Shown piece after piece: positions 57,174-64,000 of a DNA stretch of 64,000 bases. Source of the stretch: Thalassospira profundimaris WP0211 (GTDB taxonomy: Bacteria > Pseudomonadota > Alphaproteobacteria > Rhodospirillales > Thalassospiraceae); assembly GCF_000300275.1 (NCBI RefSeq), contig NZ_AMRN01000002.1, positions 434,001-498,000 on the forward strand. Direction: 5' to 3'. Within the stretch, counting starts at the first letter, position 1. Every line of letters begins with the position of its first letter. Made by a program: the position numbers and the translations under genes. The notes beneath the pieces are model-generated. The model was not told where the DNA came from and made no database searches. It saw only the letters and a list, made by a program, of their open reading frames with translations.

Positions 57174-57328
57174 TTGTCGAAGACAATTTGCGATTTGATG
57201 GCCAATCGGGTTTGATGCGCGGGCAAACTCCTGCAAAATGTCAAAATGATCTCTGATGGTTTTGATCGGCCATCACGAATGAAAATCTCCCCGAATGGGG
57301 CGTTGTCTTCTGGCGCAGGGCAGCGTCA

Positions 57329-58126
57329 GTGAAACGAAGGAAGCGATTGTTGCGGATAAAAGCTGCCATTCTATTAATGGGTTGCGCATTTTCCTGGGCC
57401 GCATTGGTTCCCGGGTTAAATCCGATCACGGGTGGGGAGGCCACCGCACAGGGGCTTAGTCTTGACCCGGCCGGTGGCGGATCAAATTCGCCCGAAGTTT
57501 CATCGCCGCAGATGCGTGAATTGCTGCCCTTGATCATGCAACAGCTGCAAAACAATCCGGAACTGATGTCTCAGTTTGGACTGGGCGGGCTTTCGGGGCT
57601 GAATGGCCTGAATGGGGATGGCTCCGGTGCAGGTGCAGGTGTTCCCGGTATGACAGGCGACGGTGTGTCGAACATCCCCGGACTGAGCGAGGCAATTGCA
57701 AAGGCGCTTGCCCAGCAAAATGGTGGCGCGGGCGTCGCCCCATCGGGCATTCCCGAACAGGTCAAAGTTTATCGCGAACAATACCACCCGGTTGACATCG
57801 ACCAGGATGGCCGGATCAGCGCGGACGAGGCTGCCGCCTATGCCAGCTGGATGTTCCGGCGGCGCGATATCACGGGCGATAATGTTTTGGTGGCGCGCGA
57901 ATTTGCCGCGGTTGAAAAATTGCCCGGTTCTTCGGATGCCAATCGACAAAGGTTGCGCACCGAAAGCCGCCGACTTGAATTGCTGTTTCCGGAATTTGAT
58001 GCCGATGGTGACAAGATGATCAGCAAGGAAGAATTCATGGCGCAGGTGCATGCGACCTATGACGAGAAGCGCGGGGCGGCGGCGGATATTGATCCGTTTT
58101 CGTTCCAGACGGTTTTGCCATTCTAG
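57329..58126 (+). CDS. Exported EF-hand protein
   Basis: The 265-residue protein starts at GTG with a basic N-terminus and a hydrophobic stretch (IKAAILLMGCAFSWAALVPG), a signal peptide probably cleaved after ATA near residue 40. A Gly/Asn-rich middle (85-140) is low in complexity. Three EF-hand-like loops follow: D156-I-D-Q-D-G-R-I-S-A-D-E167, D180-I-T-G-D-N to E191 (degenerate at position 3), and D224-A-D-G-D-K-M-I-S-K-E-E235. It probably binds calcium in the periplasm; its role is unknown. No Shine-Dalgarno sequence is clear before the GTG. Confidence 0.78.
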   Translation: MKRRKRLLRIKAAILLMGCAFSWAALVPGLNPITGGEATAQGLSLDPAGGGSNSPEVSSPQMRELLPLIMQQLQNNPELMSQFGLGGLSGLNGLNGDGSGAGAGVPGMTGDGVSNIPGLSEAIAKALAQQNGGAGVAPSGIPEQVKVYREQYHPVDIDQDGRISADEAAAYASWMFRRRDITGDNVLVAREFAAVEKLPGSSDANRQRLRTESRRLELLFPEFDADGDKMISKEEFMAQVHATYDEKRGAAADIDPFSFQTVLPF

Positions 58127-58220
58127 GGCTGCGTTGCTTGGAAACGCATTCATCACATGACAAGCATTCAATAAACTGGCATCCGTAACCATCGGCAAGC
58201 CGGAAGAGACGGAGAGGCTC

Positions 58221-59282
58221 ATGGACACCAACGAATTCTTTGCCCCGGTGCGCGCAAACACCGACAGCGGCAATACCGCCAGTCCGGCTGCTTCTGATAG
58301 CGCCGTTGGTGACAATGGGCAGGCAACCGAGGCCGCAAACACGCCGTCTGAACAATCTGCCGCCAAACCGGCTGCTGCCAAGGCCGAACGCTTTCCGGTT
58401 TGGGTCGATTTGCATGCCCCGACGCCCGATGAAATTCACGAGATCGAAGAACGCTTTGGCATTGAAATACCGACGCGCGAAGAAATGCAGGAAATCGAAC
58501 TGTCATCGCGCTTGTATGACGAAGACGGTGCGTTGTTCATGACGGTTTCGGTTCTGACCAAGGCAACCACCGATGCGCCACAAACCACGGCGGTGACGTT
58601 TATTCTGGTCAAAAAGACCCTGATCACCGTGCGTTATGCCGATCCAGTACCGTTCAAGACCTTCATCCGGCGTGTAAAGCGCAGCCCGTCGCTTGCCAAT
58701 AGTGCAGAGGCCGTTCTGTTCGGTCTGCTTGAACAGATTGTTGATCGACTTGCCGACCTGATGGAACAAACGGCGACCGATCTTGAAAGCCTGTCCAATC
58801 AAGTCTTTATCAGCCCGGATGAAAAGAGCTCTGATCGCGATCACCGCGAAACCCTGCGTCAGATCGGGCGTACCGGTAACCTGTCGGGCAAGGCCAAGGA
58901 CAGCCTTTTGAACCTGCATCGTTTGGGATTATTCCTCTCAACACAGGCGCGGCTTAAAAAGGATGCCAAGGCGCGGCTCAAGATCCTGTCACGCGATATT
59001 GTCTCGATTACCGAGCACGCCAATTTTATCGCCAACAAGGTGACCTTCCTGCTGGATGCGACACTTGGCATGATCAGTCTTGAGCAGAACAATATCATCA
59101 AGATCTTCTCTGTCGCCGCCGCCGCCTTCCTGCCACCGACCCTGATTGCCAGCATCTATGGCATGAACTTCGAATTCATGCCGGAACTGGGGTGGGAGTT
59201 AGGCTATCCGGTCGCAATCGGCCTGATGGTTTTGTCTGCCGTCCTGCCGCTGCTGTATTTCAAGCGCAAAGGATGGCTTTGA
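58221..59282 (+). CDS. corA: CorA-family divalent metal transporter
   Basis: The 353-residue protein has an Ala/Ser-rich, probably disordered first 55 residues, then the cytoplasmic funnel (FPVWVDLHAPTPDEIHEIEERFGIEIPTREEMQEIELSSRLY) and long stalk helix. Two C-terminal membrane helices follow, separated by the selectivity signature YGMNFEFMPEL (GMN motif). It mediates Mg2+, Ni2+ or Co2+ uptake, or efflux in some subgroups. The short positively charged end (FKRKGWL) is typical. GGAGAGG lies a few bases before the ATG. It stands 94 bases after the EF-hand gene. Confidence 0.93.
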   Translation: MDTNEFFAPVRANTDSGNTASPAASDSAVGDNGQATEAANTPSEQSAAKPAAAKAERFPVWVDLHAPTPDEIHEIEERFGIEIPTREEMQEIELSSRLYDEDGALFMTVSVLTKATTDAPQTTAVTFILVKKTLITVRYADPVPFKTFIRRVKRSPSLANSAEAVLFGLLEQIVDRLADLMEQTATDLESLSNQVFISPDEKSSDRDHRETLRQIGRTGNLSGKAKDSLLNLHRLGLFLSTQARLKKDAKARLKILSRDIVSITEHANFIANKVTFLLDATLGMISLEQNNIIKIFSVAAAAFLPPTLIASIYGMNFEFMPELGWELGYPVAIGLMVLSAVLPLLYFKRKGWL

Positions 59283-59377
59283 GCCAAATGGCGAAATGCG
59301 TGGGGCTTCTGTCCTTTTAGACAGTCTTTGCGCTGCTAGATTGGCCGGCACATTCACCAAACATCGGAGCCCCACAA

Positions 59378-59926
59378 ATGAGCAAGACCGCCCTGATCCT
59401 GATTGATTGGCAGAAGGGATTTGATGACCCTGAATATTGGGGTAATCGCAACAATCCCGACGCCGAAGCCAACGGCGAAAAACTGCTCGCACACTGGCGC
59501 GCCAACGGTTGGCCTGTGTTTCATGCCAAGCACAACTCGACAGAGCCGCAATCGCGCCTGCATCCTGATCATCCCGGTAACGCTTTCAAGCCGGGTTTTG
59601 CGCCCAAGGATGATGAGCCTGTCTATGGCAAGAACGTCAATTCTGCCCTGATCGGCACGGACCTTGAGGCCGATTTGCGCGCGAAAGGCATTTCGAAACT
59701 GGTTCTGTGCGGGATAACCACGGATCATTGCGTCAACACAACCACCCGCATGGCGGCCAATCTTGGATTTGATGCCACAATTGCCGCTGATGCCTGTGCG
59801 ACCTTTGATCGCAGCTTGCCAGACGGGCGGGTTTTCCCGGCCCAGATGGTTCATGATGTTGCGCTTGCTAGCCTGAATGGCGAGTTTGCAGCAGTGAAAA
59901 CAGTCGCGGAAATTATTGCGGACTAA
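59378..59926 (+). CDS. Isochorismatase-family cysteine hydrolase
   Basis: The 182-residue alpha/beta hydrolase has the catalytic triad of the family: Asp in ALILIDWQKGFDDP, Lys in VYGKNVNSALIGTDLEADL, and nucleophile Cys in LVLCGITTDHCVNTTTRMAANLGF (the second Cys, after DH). The family includes nicotinamidases, isochorismatases and N-carbamoyl amidases. The HSTEPQSRLHPDHPGNAF segment after strand 2 is common in YcaC/PncA-like members and does not settle the substrate. It stands between corA and a flavoprotein gene with short gaps. Confidence 0.87.
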   Translation: MSKTALILIDWQKGFDDPEYWGNRNNPDAEANGEKLLAHWRANGWPVFHAKHNSTEPQSRLHPDHPGNAFKPGFAPKDDEPVYGKNVNSALIGTDLEADLRAKGISKLVLCGITTDHCVNTTTRMAANLGFDATIAADACATFDRSLPDGRVFPAQMVHDVALASLNGEFAAVKTVAEIIAD

Positions 59927-59994
59927 TCAGCAATTGACTTGCGTTCGCAACTAAAGCAGTTTCTGCCCTCGTTTCTCGCCAAAGGTAATCTGCA

Positions 59995-60615
59995 ATGACC
60001 AAAATCGATACTCAGGAAAAGCTCCGTGCCATTTACGGAGAGCCGCTTGGACTTGCTGTCAGCAAATGTTTGCCGGCGCTTGATCCGCACTGCAAGCACT
60101 TCATTTCGCTTGCGCCCTTTGCGGTCATTTCCTCGTCAGATACCAATGGCAATGCAGATGTCAGCCCGCGTGGGGATGGCCCGGGTTTCATCAAGGTTGT
60201 TGATGACAAAACACTGGTCATGCCCGATCGTCCGGGCAACAACCGCGTTGATACCCTGTCAAACATCGTCGACAACCCGAAAGTCGGGATGCTGTTTTTC
60301 GTGCCGGGCGTGAACGAAACGCTGCGCATCAACGGTGTTGCTGAAATCAGCACCGACCCGGCTTTGTTGGGGCTGTTTACCGATACGCCCAGGGCACCGA
60401 TAACCGCGATCAAGATTACGGTTGAGGAAGCCTTCCTGCATTGCGCAAAGGCGCTGATGCGTTCCAAGCTTTGGGATCCGGAAACCCGGATCGAACGCAA
60501 AACGCTTCCGACCTTGGGCAAGATGATCAAGGATCAGACAGCGTCCGATATCCCCGAAAGCACGCAGGAAGAAGTAGACAAGTATTTCGCGCAATCCATT
60601 GCCGAGCGCGGCTGA
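59995..60615 (+). CDS. Pyridoxamine 5'-phosphate oxidase-family flavin protein
   Basis: The 206-residue protein fits the split-barrel flavin-reductase/PNPOx superfamily, MSMEG_1061 type. Segments are FISLAPFAVISSSDTNGNADVSPRGDGPGFIKVVDDKTLVMPDRPGNNRVDTLSNIVDNPKVGMLFFVPGVNETLRINGVAEIS in broken form; DRPGNNRxDxLxNI and PGxNETLRxNG are the subgroup signatures. Cofactor and substrate cannot be read, FMN or F420-like use being possible in the superfamily. It lies 68 bases after the hydrolase gene and ends at a strong terminator. Confidence 0.82.
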   Translation: MTKIDTQEKLRAIYGEPLGLAVSKCLPALDPHCKHFISLAPFAVISSSDTNGNADVSPRGDGPGFIKVVDDKTLVMPDRPGNNRVDTLSNIVDNPKVGMLFFVPGVNETLRINGVAEISTDPALLGLFTDTPRAPITAIKITVEEAFLHCAKALMRSKLWDPETRIERKTLPTLGKMIKDQTASDIPESTQEEVDKYFAQSIAERG

Positions 60616-60647
60616 TCTGCTGTTCTTGATCGCAGGCATTTGATCCG

Positions 60648-60678
60648 GGCGATGACGGGAAACTGTCATCGCCTTTTT
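60648..60678 (+). terminator. Terminator of the PNPOx-family gene
   Basis: The perfect 9-bp stem GGCGATGAC / GTCATCGCC with an 8-base loop is followed by five T. It lies 32 bases after the stop and faces the 3' end of the RNase P RNA gene. Confidence 0.92.
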
Positions 60679-60694
60679 CTGTCTGAAAAAGATA

Positions 60695-61092
<398 letters not shown>

Positions 61093-61150
61093 TCGGGATG
61101 TAGGTCACATCCATGGTGGCGTCAAGAAAAAGCAGTGCGGGCAGGGGTGC

Positions 61151-61903
61151 CTAGCGGGTGATCGCGCTGGCAAGCACCTTGGCGATGGCAAGGCATTCGC
61201 CATCGACATTGCCTGAAATGTCGTTCTGCCGCCAATGACGCTGGAACGCGATGGTGCGTTTGGCTTTACCTTCGTCGCTGTCTGCCGGGCCATAACCAAT
61301 CGCCTCAAGCAGCCGATAGAATTCATCCGGGCTGACAGCTGCGCCGGAAATGCCTGAACTGATTTCAGCAACGCCATGGCATCCGGGCCATAAACCGATG
61401 CCGTTTTCTGCCAGTTGCTGCCAAGGGAACAGTTCACCCGGATCTTCCTTGCGGTCCGGGGCCATATCGGAATGGGCGATGATACGGCTGGCGGGGATCT
61501 CTTGGCGTTTGAGGATGTCTTGCGTCAGATCTATGACGGATTGGATCTGGATTTCCGGAAATGGGCGATAGCCATATTCATGCCCCGGATTGACGATTTC
61601 GATCCCGATGGAGTGGGAATTCACGTCTTGGCAGCCTTGCCAGATGCCAAGCCCGGCGTGCCAGGCGCGCTTGTCTTCATCAACCAGCTGAAAGATGCGG
61701 CCATCTTCCTCGATCAGGTAATGACTTGATACTGAGCTTTCCGGATCACACAGGCGTTCAAGTGCGTCGGCACCTGATTGCATGCCGGTGTAATGCAGGA
61801 CGAGAATATCAATAGGGCATCCATCCGGACGATCACCGAAATTGGGGGAGGGGTGGGAAATGATGTTTCCCGCTGATCGCGTTTTGGTGATCTTTTCCCC
61901 CAT
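61151..61903 (-). CDS. ampD: N-acetylmuramoyl-L-alanine amidase, AmpD family, with peptidoglycan-binding C-terminus
   Basis: The ATG at 61903 gives 250 aa; a longer frame upstream belongs to the EamA gene's shadow. The amidase_2 domain (about 25-170) shows the zinc His in ILVLHYTGM, Glu in NSHSIGIEIVNPG, and the second His and Asp in IIAHSDMAPDRKEDPGELFPW. A C-terminal helical module (about 190-235, SPDEFYRLLEAIGYG to AFQRHWR) resembles the PG_binding_1 fold. No signal peptide is seen, so it probably recycles muropeptides in the cytoplasm. It follows EamA after 5 bases in an operon. Confidence 0.9.
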   Translation of the reverse strand: MGEKITKTRSAGNIISHPSPNFGDRPDGCPIDILVLHYTGMQSGADALERLCDPESSVSSHYLIEEDGRIFQLVDEDKRAWHAGLGIWQGCQDVNSHSIGIEIVNPGHEYGYRPFPEIQIQSVIDLTQDILKRQEIPASRIIAHSDMAPDRKEDPGELFPWQQLAENGIGLWPGCHGVAEISSGISGAAVSPDEFYRLLEAIGYGPADSDEGKAKRTIAFQRHWRQNDISGNVDGECLAIAKVLASAITR

Positions 61904-61908
61904 GCGGA

Positions 61909-62781
61909 TCAATCCATTCCCTGTGCTTTGCGTTGAACCGGCTTGCGCAGCATGATGACCGCGACACCGCACAGAACGACTGTGCCACCAATGATTTTAA
62001 GCAGCGAAAACGGCTCGTCAAACACAAGGAACGAACCCATCACACTGATCACCGGTGCCAACAGGGTCCAGGGCACAACGACATTTACATCCTGCGTCTT
62101 CAGCAAATGATACCAGAAGCCATACGCAACAATCGATGACATCACGACCGTGAAGGCAAGGTTTGCATAGGCCACCCAGCTTGCGTTCATGACCGCTTCA
62201 AAACCGTTTGGCTCAAAGATCAGGGACATGATCAGTAGTTGCGGAGCCGCCATTAGCGCCATCCAGCCATTCAGCTGGAAAGTATCAATGTCGCCAAGCT
62301 TCTTGATCATGACATTGGCGACCGCCCACATGAAGGATGCAAACACGACCAACAATAGCGGTAATTGCAGCTCGGTCATGGTCGGGTCCCAGAACATGAT
62401 GGTGACACCGATAAACGCCAGCGCCATACCCGAAAGCCGTTTCCAGCCCAGCCGGTCATTAAAGAAATAGGTCGCAAGCATCGATGAAAACGGCACGCCC
62501 AACAGAATGATGATGGCGACCGGCCCGGCATCAATCATCGAAAGGGCGTAGAACAGAACGCCGAAATGCAGGCCGCCAAAGGTCACCGAGATCAGGGCGA
62601 GCTTGCCAAACCGTCCGCGCGGAACTTGCGTGAACGGGATCAACAGGATCGCCACAGCCGCAAAACGCATCGCTGTCAGGATGAAAGGCGGGATTTCACC
62701 AACCGCCCCTTTGACGGTCAGCATGTTCACGCCCCAAATGACGGCGACGGAAAAGGCCATAATTACGGCTTTGATCGGCAT
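61909..62781 (-). CDS. EamA/DMT-family transporter
   Basis: The ATG at 62781 has AAAGG seven bases upstream (290 aa); a TTG six codons earlier is in frame. Ten hydrophobic segments form two EamA repeats, starting VIMAFSVAVIWGVNMLTVKGAVGEIPPF and LPLLLVVFASFMWAVANVMIKKLGDID. The pattern resembles YdcZ/EamA O-acetylserine and cysteine exporters, with VVPWTLLAPVISVMGSFLVFDEP in the last third. Substrate unknown. It is not closely similar to the EamA protein at 29335. It is co-transcribed with ampD. Confidence 0.87.
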   Translation of the reverse strand: MPIKAVIMAFSVAVIWGVNMLTVKGAVGEIPPFILTAMRFAAVAILLIPFTQVPRGRFGKLALISVTFGGLHFGVLFYALSMIDAGPVAIIILLGVPFSSMLATYFFNDRLGWKRLSGMALAFIGVTIMFWDPTMTELQLPLLLVVFASFMWAVANVMIKKLGDIDTFQLNGWMALMAAPQLLIMSLIFEPNGFEAVMNASWVAYANLAFTVVMSSIVAYGFWYHLLKTQDVNVVVPWTLLAPVISVMGSFLVFDEPFSLLKIIGGTVVLCGVAVIMLRKPVQRKAQGMD

Positions 62782-62958
62782 AACGGGGCCTTTCGGCAAT
62801 AAGGGGCAATAATGACCCCAAGAATATCAGATAGATACGCACACCCGCCCAAGTTTTTTAGACGGGTTCCACTCCCTTGATCCGATGTTTCAGCCCAAAG
62901 CACAAATGAGTTGTTCTCAACTCATGCCTAAACTGTCTTGAAATTCGTGCCAGCTTGG

Positions 62959-64000
62959 TCAGCCCTGCCCAAGTTCCTCGCGCAGCATTTCAAGTTCCAG
63001 CCAGCGTTCCTCGGATGCTTCAAGTTCTGAGCGCGCAGCATCAAGTCGATCCACCTTTTTCTGGAAACCGTTCGGGTCCTTGGTGAACAGACTGCTATCA
63101 GAAAGCGCATCCTCAAGGGTTGCGATTTCCGCTTCCAGTTTGGCCATCGCGGTGGGCAGATTGTCGTATTCGCGTTGATCCTTATAGCTCAGCTTACCTG
63201 TGGGCTTGGATTTTGGTGCCGATGCCTGTGCGGCCTTCTTGACCTGTTTGGCGGCGGCCTTTTCTTCCTTGGCGGCCTCGGCGCGCGAGAGTCTGCGTTG
63301 GGCGATGTAATCGGAATAGCCACCGGCATATTCGATGGCAGTCCCATCGCCTTCCATAACGATAGATGATGTCACAACGCGATCCAGGAAGTCACGATCG
63401 TGGCTGACCAGAAGCAGCGTGCCTTCATAGTCGCTCAGCATTTCCTGAAGCAGATCGAGCGTATCCATATCAAGATCGTTGGTCGGCTCATCCATGATCA
63501 GAAGGTTGGTCGGTTTGGCCAATTGCTTGGCCAGCAACAGCCGGTTGCGTTCACCGCCTGAAAGCGCGCCAACCGGGCTTCTGGCCTGTTTTTCATCAAA
63601 CAGGAAATCACGCAGATAGCTGACCACATGGCGCGGATTGCCGCGCACCATGACCTGATCGCCGCCAACATCACACAGCGTATCCCAAAGGGTCTTGCTG
63701 TCATCAAGGGCGGCGCGTTTCTGATCGAAATAGCTTGGATTAAGGTTGGTGCCGATCTTGATCGTCCCGCTGTCAGGTTCGATCTGACCGGTCAGCATTT
63801 TCAAAAGCGTGGTTTTACCGGCCCCGTTCGGGCCGATAATGCCAACCTTGTCGCCACGTAAAATACGGGTCGAGAAATCAGCGATGATCTGACGGTCGCC
63901 AAATGATTTGGCAATATCGGTCGCTTCGATCACGACCTTGCCGGATGTCTCACCGGCATCGGCTGCAAGCGACACGTTGCCGATGCGGTCAACCTGTTGG
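62959..64000 (-). CDS. uup: ABC-F ATPase Uup, 3' part
   Basis: The frame is open to the window edge, so the N-terminal ATPase domain is missing. The visible 347 codons hold ABC domain 2: Walker [15 protein letters not shown], signature [13 protein letters not shown], Walker [17 protein letters not shown], and H-loop LLVSHDRDFLDRV. A Lys/Ala-rich linker (AAKEEKAAAKQVKKAAQ) and the C-terminal coiled-coil DNA- or ribosome-binding domain (LSYKDQREYDNLPTAMAKLEAEIATLEDAL) follow; that domain distinguishes Uup from EttA at the other end of the window. Uup acts in ribosome function and affects transposon excision. Confidence 0.92.
   Translation of the reverse strand, partial: QQVDRIGNVSLAADAGETSGKVVIEATDIAKSFGDRQIIADFSTRILRGDKVGIIGPNGAGKTTLLKMLTGQIEPDSGTIKIGTNLNPSYFDQKRAALDDSKTLWDTLCDVGGDQVMVRGNPRHVVSYLRDFLFDEKQARSPVGALSGGERNRLLLAKQLAKPTNLLIMDEPTNDLDMDTLDLLQEMLSDYEGTLLLVSHDRDFLDRVVTSSIVMEGDGTAIEYAGGYSDYIAQRRLSRAEAAKEEKAAAKQVKKAAQASAPKSKPTGKLSYKDQREYDNLPTAMAKLEAEIATLEDALSDSSLFTKDPNGFQKKVDRLDAARSELEASEERWLELEMLREELGQG

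Overview
The window looks like a chromosomal core segment of an alphaproteobacterium in the Rhodospirillales. Thalassospira is my best guess, from protein recognition and a GC content that appears to be in the mid-50s percent; this is an inference, not a database match. Nearly all of it is coding. I see no insertion sequence, prophage, CRISPR array, tRNA or rRNA.

Positions 1-8750 hold the 3' part of ettA (+), a convergent mlaA-mlaC pair (-) for phospholipid trafficking, and a methionine-cycle operon (+). The operon runs from an ArsR-methyltransferase regulator of SahR type, with a near-perfect palindromic operator over its promoter, through metF to a methionine synthase split into two genes. 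Positions 8770-30333 are a mixed region: a Bcr/CflA-type MFS exporter, a channel-like ClC protein with CBS domains, a hydrophilic protein of unknown function, a UDP-GlcNAc 2-epimerase, a UvrD/PcrA helicase, prmA, a TSUP permease, an HD-GYP response regulator paired with a large hybrid histidine kinase, an SDR, an aminopeptidase P with an 80-residue N-terminal extension, an aldo/keto reductase, and a divergent LysR/EamA pair.

Positions 30346-56803 are one long minus-strand block. Read in transcription order it is the division and cell wall (dcw) cluster mraZ-rsmH-ftsL-ftsI-murE-murF-mraY-murD-ftsW-murG-murC-murB-ddl-ftsQ-ftsA-ftsZ, followed by lpxC, bamD, recN, ligA, an NTF2-like protein and a degenerate thermonuclease-like protein. 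The genes make and flip peptidoglycan precursors, assemble the divisome, and add the first committed step of lipid A synthesis, an outer-membrane assembly lipoprotein and two DNA repair proteins. Many joins are 4-base ATGA/GTGA overlaps. Terminators after ftsZ and lpxC, and a LexA-type promoter before recN, divide the block into transcription units. Upstream of mraZ lies an array of TGGGN boxes at exact 10-bp spacing, the expected MraZ operator.

Positions 57329-64000 hold a secreted EF-hand protein, a CorA transporter, a cysteine hydrolase, a flavin-reductase-like protein, the RNase P RNA (-), an AmpD-type amidase, an EamA exporter and the 3' part of uup (-).

I found no clearly new multi-gene system. 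The best leads are regulatory (extended MraZ box array, LexA-box recN promoter, SahR-type operator) and proteins whose signature residues are altered (HD-GYP with GYC, channel-type ClC, thermonuclease fold without its Arg/Glu pair).
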